From: Bacteroidota bacterium
GTDB lineage: Bacteria > Bacteroidota > Bacteroidia > Chitinophagales > Saprospiraceae
Assembly (NCBI GenBank): GCA_029781865.1
Contig: JAKOVW010000063.1
Span: 1-43,554 of the forward strand
Length of the DNA stretch: 43,554 bases
Reading direction: 5' to 3'
Both the position numbers and the translations under genes were made by a program. The notes below the pieces were generated by a model that saw only the letters and a list, made by a program, of their open reading frames with translations, was not told the origin of the DNA and did not search any database. Shown one piece after another: positions 9,965 to 20,600 of the stretch; the first letter of the stretch is position 1, and each line of letters starts with the position of its first letter.

Positions 9965-10454
9965 GGGTCCTGAGTTTTTTTACAAAAGAAGAGTCTGTAC
10001 ATTTATTTAATAACTCTTTCATGCTTTGATTAAATACCGGATGAATGAGATCCGGTGCAATTTCCGTCATTGGGATTAATATGAATTTTCTTAAGTGCAT
10101 TCTTGGGTGCGGAATGTGAATGCTTTCATTGAGGATGATTTTTGATCCATAGAGCAATATATCAATATCAATAATTCTTGGAGCATTTCGAACGGTGCGT
10201 ATTCGTCCCATTTTCTTTTCTATTTCTAAAAAAAGATTTAACAGGATTGCAGGTTCATGTGGGCTTTCTACGGCGATGACTTGATTTAAAAATGGATCCT
10301 GTGCAAAAGTTCCCCAGGGTTCAGTTTCATACAGGGAAGAAGCTGAGCTCAGCGATCCGCATACGGATTGTATTTCAAGAATGGCTTTTTCAAGATTCTT
10401 AAACTGGTCTCCTATATTTGAACCAAGTGAAATATAGATCAAATCAGAATCCAT
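9948..10454 (-). CDS. folK: 2-amino-4-hydroxy-6-hydroxymethyldihydropteridine pyrophosphokinase (HPPK)
   Basis: Transfers pyrophosphate from ATP to the pterin in folate synthesis. The 168-aa protein has the family signature: SLGSNIGD at the N-terminus, YETEPWG, FLNQV, and RxxPRxIDIDIL (RTVRNAPRIIDIDILLYG), then IPHPRMHLRKFILIPM. It is a single-domain HPPK, not fused to FolB or FolP. It overlaps the M28 peptidase gene by 11 bases and the kinase gene by 17. Together with thyA nearby it links this locus to folate and thymidylate metabolism. Confidence 0.95.
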   Translation of the reverse strand: MDSDLIYISLGSNIGDQFKNLEKAILEIQSVCGSLSSASSLYETEPWGTFAQDPFLNQVIAVESPHEPAILLNLFLEIEKKMGRIRTVRNAPRIIDIDILLYGSKIILNESIHIPHPRMHLRKFILIPMTEIAPDLIHPVFNQSMKELLNKCTDSSFVKKLRTHEIKP

Positions 10455-12000
10455 GAATTAAAATTTTTTGGGTTTCTTTTCCATTCGGATAATGAATACT
10501 TAAAAAGTATAAGCCTGGTTCCAATTCGGAACATTTTAATCTGGAGATGGTATCTGAAAGTAAATTCATTTTCTCATGGCACACAGAATTGCCATTAATG
10601 TCAATCAAATCGATTTGAATATTTTGACGGTTCCCTTTTGATTTAATCAAAATATCATTGTGATCTGCAGTTGCATAAAAAGAATTTCTGTTTAAATTAG
10701 TTGTTAGTGTAGAAAGATCTAATTGAATTTCAGTAGAGCTTCCATGTTCAATACCTGCCAGATCAATCATAGTGGCTATAGTAGCTTTGGTAACATTTGC
10801 CATAAAATTAAAATTGAGGTAGCTAACTGAGTCTTTGGCGGTGTGGTAATTTTTATTTCTAAAGTTTGCACCATCTGTAATCATAACAGCTGGAATGTTT
10901 TTGTCCCAGAACACAGCATGATCACTTCTTCTTAGATCAGGAGCTATGGTGCCTGTGCCAAAAACTTCTAAAGAAATGACCTTGAGATCAGGAACATAAG
11001 TGGATGCATTCGTTTGAAAAGCTGTTTTCAACGCTGATGAACCTGTGCAACCTACGTTTGTGATAAAATCTCCGCGGTTGTTATTTGCAGCAACCGTATT
11101 ATAAGCATCAGGAAATAAAAGATTAAAACCGGAAGGAAAGCTTTGAGAATTGGGTTGGTCAGAATAGAATCCGATCATTTCGAAGTTGAGAACTGCTTTG
11201 ATACTGTCTCTTTTGTCAAGCTGGTAGCTAGTGTAAATAGAACTCCCAACAAGCCCCAGCTCTTCCAGGTCAAAGAACAAAAATCGAACTGACTTTTTAA
11301 AAGCGTATTCAGAAAGGATGCGGATTGCTTCAATGACACCAACGACCCCTGAGCCATTATCATCAGCTCCCGGAGAAATAGGAACGGAATCATAATGAGC
11401 GTCCATTATGATGATGTTGGATGGTTGTTCATGACCTAATTTGGTGGCTTCAAAATTAATGCAATTGGTTTGGTTGTATTTGTAGGATAAAGTTTTTATT
11501 GGAATATACTTTGCCGATTGATCAGTGATATAGGACCTCGAAGCATCATAATGAACCTGATCTGAGCTGTTTCTTTTGCCCTGGATCTGCCGAAGATTAT
11601 TTTCTAAATTAACCGGATCTACTTGCGACAGAATAGCATTGATGTCTATAGGTTCTTTGTCAATAGCAGTTAAGACAATGATGAGATTCGATTGATTTAC
11701 GGCTAAATCAAAATAAACACTAATCTGTTTATTGATTCCCTGTTTAACCGGGAAGCCAACATCGCCATCCAACTTTTGGGGTATTATTTCTTCATATTTT
11801 TTATCGACAGTCAAATTATATATTCTGCATTGTATATCCAGATCTTCATTGTCCGGATCCAAAACATCAAATGAAATATCAACGCGATTGTCATTCTTGT
11901 TTATTTGTATATTATTCCTGGTGATCTTTGGAATAGCATTCTGACTATACAGCGACAGAGTGGTAATTGAGACAAGTGCGATGCAGACGATTTTATTCAT
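10444..12000 (-). CDS. Secreted M28-family zinc metallopeptidase with T9SS sorting domain
   Basis: Predicted extracellular aminopeptidase-like enzyme. From the ATG at 12000 (518 aa) the protein begins with a clean signal peptide (MNKIVCIALVSITTLSLYSQ). An ATG at 12009 touches the rsmF stop but would add MFY in front of it, so 12000 is preferred. The M28 zinc ligands are visible: H202 in MDAHYDS, D213/D214 in ADDNGSG, the catalytic EE at 246-247 in FDLEELGLVGS, and a late H in KNYHTAKDS. The last 80 or so residues form a T9SS type A tail (LEPGLYFLSI..QKILIHGF). It lies inside a housekeeping-type operon, overlapping folK by 11 bases. Substrate unknown. Confidence 0.9.
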   Translation of the reverse strand: MNKIVCIALVSITTLSLYSQNAIPKITRNNIQINKNDNRVDISFDVLDPDNEDLDIQCRIYNLTVDKKYEEIIPQKLDGDVGFPVKQGINKQISVYFDLAVNQSNLIIVLTAIDKEPIDINAILSQVDPVNLENNLRQIQGKRNSSDQVHYDASRSYITDQSAKYIPIKTLSYKYNQTNCINFEATKLGHEQPSNIIIMDAHYDSVPISPGADDNGSGVVGVIEAIRILSEYAFKKSVRFLFFDLEELGLVGSSIYTSYQLDKRDSIKAVLNFEMIGFYSDQPNSQSFPSGFNLLFPDAYNTVAANNNRGDFITNVGCTGSSALKTAFQTNASTYVPDLKVISLEVFGTGTIAPDLRRSDHAVFWDKNIPAVMITDGANFRNKNYHTAKDSVSYLNFNFMANVTKATIATMIDLAGIEHGSSTEIQLDLSTLTTNLNRNSFYATADHNDILIKSKGNRQNIQIDLIDINGNSVCHEKMNLLSDTISRLKCSELEPGLYFLSIHYPNGKETQKILIHGF

Positions 12001-12009
12001 ATAAAACAT

Positions 12010-13344
12010 TTAAAATGAAAGTATTCGTTGATGGATAGGAAAATAATTTTTGATTCCGCTTCCACTTGATTTGAGCCAACCTAGTTTCGCCGACTTATAT
12101 GCCGCAATCAACCACCTGGTTTGGGATTGAATTGGGTAGGAAGGAGTCATTGCTCTCAAATAGTCAAGTGCCTGTGCGGAATTCATTTGAAATTTATGGA
12201 TTTCAGAATGAAGGCATATAGACTGACTTAATCCATGTGCAGGATAAAATTCTTTACCTTTTTGATTTCCAAGTGGAATTCCCAGGTAGCTTGTTGAAAT
12301 GGATTGAACAATGTTTTGAAAAATAAAATAGTAATCCTGATGAATCGCATACCACTTGTCTTTAAAAGTAGTAGTAGCATAGTTATGATGATCGTTCAGC
12401 CAGTTTTCAGCATGGCATTCACCAATTGGTTTTAAGTTGCTCGGTTTATTAGCATTGTCAGGATTGATGGTTGCTGATCCTTCTTTTCTGAGTACACTTA
12501 CAGTATATCCTTCGCCTGAAATTTTGTGTGGAAAAAAGCGGTAGGTATATGTTGGATTTTGTGTTTCTGTGATGTTAAAAGCTTGTTCGATCTTAACCGA
12601 TTGATACTTGTTATCTTGAATATAAGATTCCAGAATCTGTTCATTTTCATTGCGATTCCAGGTGCATGTTGAATAAATTATATAGCCATTGTCTGCGCAT
12701 AAACTGTCTGCAACATTCATAATATTATTTTGCAGGTTGCAACAATGATTGATTTTTTTTGTATTCCATTGTTTTAATGCATCCGCTTCTTTGCGAAACA
12801 TGCCTTCTCCACTGCAGGGTGCATCAATCAGTATGAGATCATATTGATAGTCTAATCGTTCAAGTTGATGTAACGAACCATAGGTGATTATCACATTGGG
12901 ATAACCCCAGCGTTCAATATTTTGTTTTAATATTCCCATTCTGAAAGGATCGAACTCATGACAATGAACAAATCCCTGGTTAGCAAGATGAGCTAATAAC
13001 AAAGTGGACTTGCCGCCAGGTGCACTGCACAAATCCAGGATCCTCGGATTTTTCTTTAACTTGAGTTTTTTTAGAATGGTATCAATAAACATGGATGATG
13101 CTTCCTGTACATAATAATGCCCCGCATGAAAAAAAGGATCTAGAGTAAACACTGGTCTGCTTTCCAGGTAGTATCCGTCAGCACACCAAGGAACTTTTTG
13201 TGAAAGATTGAATTCGTTTTCAGTCTTGGATGGATTGATTCTTATACTTACAGAAGGTTGCTCGTGGAGGGATGCTTCGAAATCAGAATATTCTGATCCG
13301 AGTAAATTTTTCATTTGATTTATAAAGTCCGCGGGTAGCGTCAT
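12010..13344 (-). CDS. RsmF/Nop2/Sun-family rRNA (cytosine-C5)-methyltransferase
   Basis: Uses S-adenosylmethionine to methylate a cytosine in rRNA. The 444-aa protein shows the SAM loop LDLCSAPGGKS (residues 104-113), motif IV DAPCSGEG with C177, and motif VI YSTCTWNRNENE with the catalytic C227. The C-terminal third resembles the RsmF PUA-like RNA-binding domain. Its start overlaps the ubiD-family stop by four bases (ATGA), and its stop abuts the M28 gene. The target position, such as 16S C1407 for E. coli RsmF, is not certain here. Confidence 0.9.
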   Translation of the reverse strand: MTLPADFINQMKNLLGSEYSDFEASLHEQPSVSIRINPSKTENEFNLSQKVPWCADGYYLESRPVFTLDPFFHAGHYYVQEASSMFIDTILKKLKLKKNPRILDLCSAPGGKSTLLLAHLANQGFVHCHEFDPFRMGILKQNIERWGYPNVIITYGSLHQLERLDYQYDLILIDAPCSGEGMFRKEADALKQWNTKKINHCCNLQNNIMNVADSLCADNGYIIYSTCTWNRNENEQILESYIQDNKYQSVKIEQAFNITETQNPTYTYRFFPHKISGEGYTVSVLRKEGSATINPDNANKPSNLKPIGECHAENWLNDHHNYATTTFKDKWYAIHQDYYFIFQNIVQSISTSYLGIPLGNQKGKEFYPAHGLSQSICLHSEIHKFQMNSAQALDYLRAMTPSYPIQSQTRWLIAAYKSAKLGWLKSSGSGIKNYFPIHQRILSF

Positions 13345-15170
13345 TGTATTATTTTTTTTAAAACGGGATTTTTAAAAACAATATCATCTACTTTTTTTAC
13401 TGCATCCGGATCAGGTTCAAGCACAGGTGCATGATGCTGTTTTGTCCTTGCATCAATAATTAAACTGTGGCCACAGGACCAATGTTTGAATTGAACCTTT
13501 GACTGGACGCCATAGATATCATGCGATGGATTGCTTCTGGTAAAAGTGGTCCAGATAAAATTGGAAAAATCCGAAGCCAGAAAATTACTGTCATCACAAA
13601 TCACGATCAATGGAAAATTCTGAAACCGTTCAGGTGTTAGATAATCAATTAATTCTTTCAATTGATTTTCTGATTGTCTATAGGATTCAAATCCGGGTCC
13701 TTGAATAGCAACTATTCCATTTTGAATCAATCTGACATTCGAGAATGAATCCGGAAGGTTTTGAAATTTAGTCAAATCACGGTCTAATTCTCTTAGTTTG
13801 TCCCGGTTGCATGCAATGACTACTTTGGAGCCTGCATTCCAATCGCTACCTGAATAATCAAGCGTGTCTATTGTTGTATTGGTGTAAAAATGTAAATCGA
13901 ATCTCCAGTCGATTCGTTCCAATATATAATTGAAGAATGACGGAATGTTTTTTACGTCAAGTGTACCATTCGCTTCTTCAGCCGCGATGAAAAGATATTT
14001 CGCCAGTGAAGTTTGTCCTTTGCCTAATAGCAAATTAGCCGAGGTTAATATTTCTTCCGGCTTTCGCGATCTGAATGGCATATAGCGTTCACTTCCTACT
14101 GCAAGCAATAAGGGATGAACACCGGCAGCATCAACCGCATGCAATTGTTTAATACCTGGAAATTCAAATGAAGTGAGAGAGGAAACCATTTGGTGAATCA
14201 GATGTCCGAATGAGGAATCTTCCTGGGGTGGTCGACCCACAACGGTGAATTGCCAAATTGCATCTTTTTTATGATACACCTTTACCTGCTCCAGGAAAGG
14301 AAAAGGATGCGCCAGACTGTAATAGCCCAGGTGATCGCCAAAGGGCCCTTCGCTTTTCAATGTTTTGGTATTCACCAGGCCGGTAATGCAAAAGTCAACG
14401 TCCTGTGGTATAAAGTTTCCGTCACTTACTGAATAGTGATACCTCCTGTTGTTTAATAATCCGGTGAATAAGATTTCACTGAGGCCTTCAGGAAGAGGAA
14501 AAATGGAAGCTAAGGTGTTGGCAGGCGGTCCTCCGATTCCGATACTTATTCTAAAATCTTTATTTCGCCGTAAATATTCCAGATGATGAATGCCAATCCC
14601 TCGGTGTAGTTGATAATGCAATCCTATTTCTTCGTTCTGCTTGTATTCATTGCCATCGAGTTGTATGCGATACATTCCGACATTCGCCATTTTCGGATTC
14701 ATTTGATCGGGAGGAAAGCTGATGACCTGCGGTAAGGTAACAAAGGATCCGCCATCCAATGGCCATGACTTAATGTGTGGCAGATCTAAAATCAGGCAAT
14801 TTTGATTCAGTGTATTCTTATTCAATTTTTTGGGTAGGGCGGAAATAAGAAAGGAACTGTTTTTTAAACTTTGAATTGGACTTTTGACCAATTGCATCGG
14901 ATCCATTTTTATTTGAATCAACCATTCCAATTTTTTTAAAACATCTTTAAAAAGGTATTCTGAACGTTGGGTGGTTCCGAACAAATTGGAAACTGCAGGA
15001 AATTTAGTTCCTATAATATTTTCAAAAAAGAGCGCCGGACCTTTTGAAGCATAAACTCTGCGGTGTATCTCGGGAATAATCAAATTCGGATCCAAAGGCT
15101 CTTTAAGCCTGATCAGCATTCCATTGCGCTCCAAATCCAGGCAGCATTCCTTGAGACTGAGGTAAGTCAT
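13341..15170 (-). CDS. UbiD-family decarboxylase (prenylated-FMN dependent)
   Basis: A 609-aa protein matching the UbiD/Fdc fold throughout. MYRIQL..LHYQLHRG is the flavin and metal region, GGPPANTLASIFPLPEGLSE the middle, and E-GPFG-D-H, near residue 275, carries the acid/base pair that corresponds to E277/E282 in Fdc1. VVGRPPQEDSSFGHLI also matches UbiD. The family decarboxylates aromatic acids in ubiquinone synthesis or in the futalosine menaquinone route. A role in menaquinone synthesis is likely in this phylum and would supply the quinol used by the act operon, but that is inference. First gene of the minus-strand operon; the prenyl-FMN synthase partner (UbiX) is not in the window. Confidence 0.88.
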   Translation of the reverse strand: MTYLSLKECCLDLERNGMLIRLKEPLDPNLIIPEIHRRVYASKGPALFFENIIGTKFPAVSNLFGTTQRSEYLFKDVLKKLEWLIQIKMDPMQLVKSPIQSLKNSSFLISALPKKLNKNTLNQNCLILDLPHIKSWPLDGGSFVTLPQVISFPPDQMNPKMANVGMYRIQLDGNEYKQNEEIGLHYQLHRGIGIHHLEYLRRNKDFRISIGIGGPPANTLASIFPLPEGLSEILFTGLLNNRRYHYSVSDGNFIPQDVDFCITGLVNTKTLKSEGPFGDHLGYYSLAHPFPFLEQVKVYHKKDAIWQFTVVGRPPQEDSSFGHLIHQMVSSLTSFEFPGIKQLHAVDAAGVHPLLLAVGSERYMPFRSRKPEEILTSANLLLGKGQTSLAKYLFIAAEEANGTLDVKNIPSFFNYILERIDWRFDLHFYTNTTIDTLDYSGSDWNAGSKVVIACNRDKLRELDRDLTKFQNLPDSFSNVRLIQNGIVAIQGPGFESYRQSENQLKELIDYLTPERFQNFPLIVICDDSNFLASDFSNFIWTTFTRSNPSHDIYGVQSKVQFKHWSCGHSLIIDARTKQHHAPVLEPDPDAVKKVDDIVFKNPVLKKIIQ

Positions 15171-15277
15171 TGAGTTTGATTCCGTGTAAAATTACGCCCT
15201 TTGGAACGAGTAAAGAAATTATTGGAAAAATTATATTATAAAAAATTAAATATGTTTCTTTGCGCTGAATTACAGCA

Positions 15278-16072
15278 ATGCAGGCATATCTGGATTTACT
15301 GGAGAAAGTTTACAAGGAAGGCACTTTAAAGTCCGATCGGACCGGAGTCGGTACCCGAAGCCTGTTCGGCTATCAATTCAGGTTTGATCTGGCTGATTCT
15401 TTTCCTTTGCTGACCACGAAAAAGCTGCATATTAAATCCATTATTTACGAATTGCTTTGGTTTTTGAAAGGAGATACCAATACAAAGTATCTCAAGGAGC
15501 ATGGAGTAAGCATTTGGGATGAATGGGCAGATTCCAACGGGAATCTCGGGCCTGTCTATGGGAAACAATGGAGAGCCTGGCAAACGGAAGACGGAAAAAG
15601 TATTGACCAGATCAGTCAGGTAATTGAAATGATTCGGAAAAATCCGGATTCCAGGAGACTGATCGTGTCCGCCTGGAATGTCGGCGAGTTGCCTAAAATG
15701 GCCCTAAATCCTTGTCATTGCCTGTTTCAATTTTATGTGGCTGATGGCAGGCTTAGCTGTCATTTATATCAGCGTTCAGCTGATGTTTTTCTTGGCGTAC
15801 CATTTAATATAGCCTCGTATTCCCTGCTCACAATGATGATGGCCCAGGTTTGCAATTTGAAACCAGGCGAATTCATCCATAGCTTCGGAGATGTCCATTT
15901 GTATTTGAATCACATGGAGCAAGCTGCTCTGCAATTATCGAGAAATCCGTTACCCGGGCCCACAATAAGCCTGAATCCGGATGTAAAAGATTTGTTTTCC
16001 TTTCAGTTTGAAGATTTTCAACTTTTGAATTATCAATCTCATCCAGCAATCAAAGCCCCAATTGCCGTCTGA
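15278..16072 (+). CDS. thyA: Thymidylate synthase
   Basis: Converts dUMP and methylene-tetrahydrofolate to dTMP. The 264-aa length equals the E. coli enzyme, with the nucleophile C146 in LNPCHC. Other landmarks are SDRTGVGT near 19-26, YGKQWRAW near 94, RRLIVSAWN near 126, and the C-terminal APIAV. It is transcribed divergently from the ubiD-family operon across a 107-bp gap. An imperfect -7 box (TATGTTTC, 15251) lies in the gap, but no well-spaced -33 was found. No dihydrofolate reductase gene follows, unlike in many genomes. Confidence 0.97.
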   Translation: MQAYLDLLEKVYKEGTLKSDRTGVGTRSLFGYQFRFDLADSFPLLTTKKLHIKSIIYELLWFLKGDTNTKYLKEHGVSIWDEWADSNGNLGPVYGKQWRAWQTEDGKSIDQISQVIEMIRKNPDSRRLIVSAWNVGELPKMALNPCHCLFQFYVADGRLSCHLYQRSADVFLGVPFNIASYSLLTMMMAQVCNLKPGEFIHSFGDVHLYLNHMEQAALQLSRNPLPGPTISLNPDVKDLFSFQFEDFQLLNYQSHPAIKAPIAV

Positions 16073-16131
16073 TTTTTAATTGATATGGGAAATAACTTAA
16101 CTCATTTTTAACGGCAAGAGGAATAGCGCAG

Positions 16132-16278
16132 ATGAACTTTTTTCCGGATCATATAAAACTAATTGAAAAGATGTTTTGGAAAACGCGTTTCGTGGGTATT
16201 TTTGCAGGCAGAAAGCCAATGATTAAAGGTATATTATTTTTCAAAAACTATATTCAATTATCTTTCAATATTTTATGA
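16132..16278 (+). CDS. Possible 48-codon ORF overlapping the actA start
   Basis: The ORF begins at an ATG preceded by a purine-rich stretch (AAGAGGAATAG) and runs 48 codons. Its TGA overlaps the actA ATG (ATGA), an arrangement common for coupled genes. The peptide is basic and Phe/Ile-rich with no recognised domain. Against it, the best promoter match for actA (16175-16204) lies inside the ORF. It may be chance. Confidence 0.2.
   Translation: MNFFPDHIKLIEKMFWKTRFVGIFAGRKPMIKGILFFKNYIQLSFNIL
16175..16204 (+). promoter_or_regulatory. Predicted Bacteroidota-type promoter of the act-cox operon
   Basis: A -33 element TTTG (16175-16178) is followed after 18 bases by a perfect -7 box, TATTTTTG (16197-16204). 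The actA start is 70 bases downstream. Confidence 0.6.
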
Positions 16279-17684
16279 GCTACAAAAGCTTAATTTGCTG
16301 CATTGTTTCTCTCCTGTTTACAGTTGGGACTCTCTCTTCCGCTCCGGATATTGAAGCTGGAAAAAACTCTTTTAAAAACAATTGTGCATCCTGCCATAAT
16401 AAAAATATGAAGGATGCTCTGACGGGACCAGCTCTCGGAGGAGTTGGTGAACGCTGGGCTTCATTCCCAAAGGAAGATCTCTATTCCTGGATTCGCAATT
16501 CTCAGGGCCTTATAAAAGCAGGGCATCCACGAGCAACGGAATTATGGAATCAGTTCAAACCGACGGTCATGACTGCCTTCCCCAATCTGTCTAATGATGA
16601 GATTGAAAGCATACTGTTGTATGTGGATGGTGTTTATAAAGGCACCTACGGCCCCAAGGTTGCAGCAGGACCAAGTGGAGCCGCAGCCTCAAATGCCGGT
16701 CAGGAGAGTGGATTTTCATTTTGGCTCTATCTCATATTTGTCTTGTTGATCGTAATTGCTTTGTTCTTATGGAACCTGATGTCAGATCTGGATTTTCAGT
16801 TGAAGCGCAAAGCAGGCGATACCACTGCAGTCAGAACATCCATATGGAAATTACTGACCAGCAAAGCCATTGTAACCTTTATCATTTTTGCTTTGGTTTT
16901 ATTCGGTGGATATACTACCGTAAATAATGCCATATCGTTGGGAAGACAGCAGAATTATGCTCCAGATCAACCAATCAAATTCAGCCATGCAACCCATGCC
17001 GGCCTCCATAAAATTGATTGTAATTATTGTCATGATGGTGCAAGAAGATCCAAACAATCCATCATTCCTGCGACAAACACCTGTATGAATTGTCATGCAG
17101 CCATTAAGAAAGGAAGTAAATACGGAACTGCTGAAATCACCAAAATCTATGCATCAATAGGCTTTAATCCGAATACCGACAAATACATTGAAAACTATGA
17201 GAGTCTTTCCGAATCAGAAATAGAAGCCATTTACAAGAAATGGATTGGAGATAATTATGTGAAAGATAATAAACTCGGTTCAGCAACCCAGGGTTCACAA
17301 CAGGAAACCGACTCACAATGGAATATGATCAAGGAATCATTAACCAGTGATACTAAATCTGCTATTCCTGGTGCAATCGAATGGAAGCGGATTCATAACC
17401 TTCCGGATCATGTTTATTTTAATCATTCACAACACGTAACCATTGGTAAAATTGCATGTCAGCAATGTCATGGTAAAGTAGAAGAAATGCAGGTGGTTAA
17501 ACAATATGCGCCGCTGTCAATGGGCTGGTGTATTAATTGTCACAGGCAGACCGATGTAAAATTTGCGGATAACAAATATTACGACAGTTATAAAACCTAT
17601 CACGATGAAATTAAAAGTGGCCAAAGGCAGTCTGTGAAAGTAAGTGATATCGGTGGATTGGATTGTCAAAAATGTCATTATTGA
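16275..17684 (+). CDS. actA: Alternative Complex III subunit ActA, multiheme cytochrome c
   Basis: Multiheme c-type cytochrome of the quinol:cytochrome c oxidoreductase ACIII. The 469-aa protein has six CxxCH sites. One is in an N-terminal monoheme domain (CASCH at residue 37) behind a signal-like segment. Five are in the C-terminal part: CNYCH near 250, CMNCH near 270, CQQCH near 395, CINCH near 419 and CQKCH near 464. Two membrane helices separate these parts (about 147-169 and 193-212). The classical description of ActA is pentaheme, so the N-terminal heme domain is extra. It could relay electrons toward the oxidase encoded downstream. First gene of a long operon, 10 bases before actB. Confidence 0.93.
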   Translation: MSYKSLICCIVSLLFTVGTLSSAPDIEAGKNSFKNNCASCHNKNMKDALTGPALGGVGERWASFPKEDLYSWIRNSQGLIKAGHPRATELWNQFKPTVMTAFPNLSNDEIESILLYVDGVYKGTYGPKVAAGPSGAAASNAGQESGFSFWLYLIFVLLIVIALFLWNLMSDLDFQLKRKAGDTTAVRTSIWKLLTSKAIVTFIIFALVLFGGYTTVNNAISLGRQQNYAPDQPIKFSHATHAGLHKIDCNYCHDGARRSKQSIIPATNTCMNCHAAIKKGSKYGTAEITKIYASIGFNPNTDKYIENYESLSESEIEAIYKKWIGDNYVKDNKLGSATQGSQQETDSQWNMIKESLTSDTKSAIPGAIEWKRIHNLPDHVYFNHSQHVTIGKIACQQCHGKVEEMQVVKQYAPLSMGWCINCHRQTDVKFADNKYYDSYKTYHDEIKSGQRQSVKVSDIGGLDCQKCHY

Positions 17685-17694
17685 TTAAGCAGCA

Positions 17695-20600
17695 ATGAAG
17701 AAACAAATGAAACAAAGTGAAACAACTTTCTGGATTGATGATCAGGATTTGACAAGAGATCCGGAATTTTTAGCGAAAGTTGAATCCGAATTATCTCCGG
17801 TCGCCATTGAATCCATATTGACTGATGAACGCGCAGGAGTCTTTGAAACCAACCGCAGGGATTTTTTAAAAGTCCTCGGTTTTGGTATAGGAGCTGCCAC
17901 TTTAGCATCTTGCGAAATACCGGTTAAAAAAGCGATTCCCTATGTGATTAAGCCGGATACCATCGTGCCTGGAATAGCCAATTATTATGCATCCAGTTAT
18001 GTAAATGGAGGGGATTATTGCTCTGTCCTGGTGAAAACCAGAGAAGGAAGACCTATAAAGATTGAAGGAAACGCGTCTTCTGCAATTACGAATGGAGGAA
18101 CGAATGCCAGGGTTCAGGCAGCCGTTCTTAGTTTGTATGATTATAACCGGATCAAACAACCATCAAAAAATAATCAGGGTCAGTTAACTGCTTCCGATTG
18201 GAAGACAATAGATGAAGAAATAAAAGCTGCCCTCGGATCTGGAGGAAAAATCCGGATTTTAAGCAGCACGATGATGAGTCCTACTGCCCTTAAAGCGGTT
18301 AGTGAATTCACAACAAAATTTCCGGGTGCAAAACATGTAATGTATGATGCAGTATCATCATCTGCTTTACTGGATGCTGCACAGCAATGCTTTGGTGAAC
18401 GCATGATTCCGGATTATCGATTCGATCTTGCCGATACAATTGTAAGCTTTAATGCAGATTTTCTGGGTACCTGGATTTCTCCAATAGAGTATGCAGGTCA
18501 ATATGCAAAACGCAGAAGAATTCATATGGATTCTGTATCGATGTCGCATCATATTCAGATAGAATCCCATATGTCTTTGAGTGGATCAAATGCAGACAAT
18601 AGAATTCTGGTAAAGCCTTCAGAGCAAAGTAGTGCCATTGCACAGTTATATAATGAAGTCAGTTCTAAAACCGGCGGAGCAACTATTTCCGTATCCGGAG
18701 TAAATGATAAAGCAAAGTCTGCAATTTCAAAAGTTGCAGAGTCTTTATTGAATCAAAAGGGAAAATCATTAGTGATTTGCGGCAACAATAATCTGGGTGA
18801 CCAAATTCTTGTTTTTGCAATCAATAATTTATTGAATAATATTGGCTCAACGGTTCAATTTGACAGAGCTTCCAATCAACGCAAGGGTAGTGATGCCGAT
18901 TTGAATCAGTTGATGACAGATATGAAGTCATCTAATGTAGATGCATTAATTATCTGGAATGCTAATCCTTGTTACGATACGCCATTTGCCGCTGATTTTG
19001 GACAAGCCATGGCGAATGTAAAAACTAAAATCAGTTTGAATACGACACTGGATGAAACATCCATGTTGTGCAATTACATCTGTCCTGATCATCACAATCT
19101 TGAATCATGGGGTGATGTTGAAGCGAAAAGAGGATCATTTAGTTTTATTCAACCTACAATCAATCCAATTTTTAATACCAGGCAAGTTCCTCATTCACTC
19201 CTCGTTTGGTGTGATAGTAAAAATTTAAATACTACGGCAGAACAACCCTATTATGAGTATTTAAAAAAATGCTGGCAGGACAAGCATGGCGAATTAAAAT
19301 TATCGCCATCTGACTTTCAAACTTTCTGGGATGAAAATATACACAATGGCGTATTTGAAATGCCTGCTGCATCGAAATCAGTTGCATTCAAAGGAGATGT
19401 AAATATGGCAGCCGGAAAATTGACTAAACCTTCCAATGCTCCGGTAGAAATTGCGTTTTTTGAGCCGGTTGCAGTCGGAGGTGGCATGTATGCTTCCAAT
19501 CCATGGTTGCAGGAAATGCCAGATCCGGTTACGCGTTGTTCCTGGGGCAATTACTTAGCTGTTCCAATTAGTTTTGATGGAGACCGCCGATTCATCAGTT
19601 TCAACAATATCAAAGAAAACGGTGAGGAAGTAGAATTAACCATAAGTGGAAATAAAACAAAAATAGGAGCTATAAAGCAATTTGGTCAAATGGCCGGAAC
19701 GGTTGCCATAGCTCTTGGTTATGGTAGAAGAAATGCCGGAGATTGTGGTACGGGAATCGGTACTGATTTTAATTCCTCCTGTAAATGGGTGGATGGTTAC
19801 ATTCAGTATTTTAATACAGAAGTAGAAGTTTCAAATAGTTTAGGCAGTATAGAAAAGCACTTTGCCTGTGTACAGCATCACCATACCATGGGTGTGACTT
19901 CCATTGAAAAATCAACCGGAAAAAAATTCAACGCCGACGAAGCAGCTTTAGTAGATGATGCATTCAAAGGTCTGACCAAAGGATATCAGGGATCATTGAC
20001 AGACAGATCAGTTATCCGTCATAGCCATTTAAATGAGGTTAAAGAAAAAGTTGAACTTCTAAAGGAAGAACGAAAAGATCATCAGAAATTAAATTCATAT
20101 ACGCTTTATCCCAGTCATGACTATAAATACAATGCTGGTCATCATTGGGGTATGCACATCGATTTGAATTCGTGTATTGGATGTGGAACCTGTACGATTG
20201 CCTGTATGGCCGAAAACAATGTTCCGGTAGTTGGTAAAAAGGAAGTTTCAAGGCATCATGAAATGTCGTGGTTGAGAATTGACCGCTATTATTATGGCGA
20301 TGTAGAGAATCCGAATGTAGTTTATCAGCCGATGATGTGTCAGCATTGCAATAATGCACCTTGTGAAAATGTCTGTCCTGTAAATGCGACAAACCATTCT
20401 CAGGAAGGATTAAATCAGATGGCTTACAATCGTTGTGTTGGAACCCGTTATTGTGCAAACAATTGCCCTTATAAAGTAAGAAGATTTAACTGGTATGATT
20501 ATACCACTGCGGATCTGTTCCCAATGAATCAGTATAATCTTGCAGCCGAAAAAACGCAACCATTTTATTCTGATAATCTGGTCAGAATGGTTTTGAATCC

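Noticed and set aside
20039-20458. 139-aa minus-strand ORF within actB
   Set aside because: It lies entirely opposite the conserved ferredoxin region of actB and shows no domain or signal of its own.
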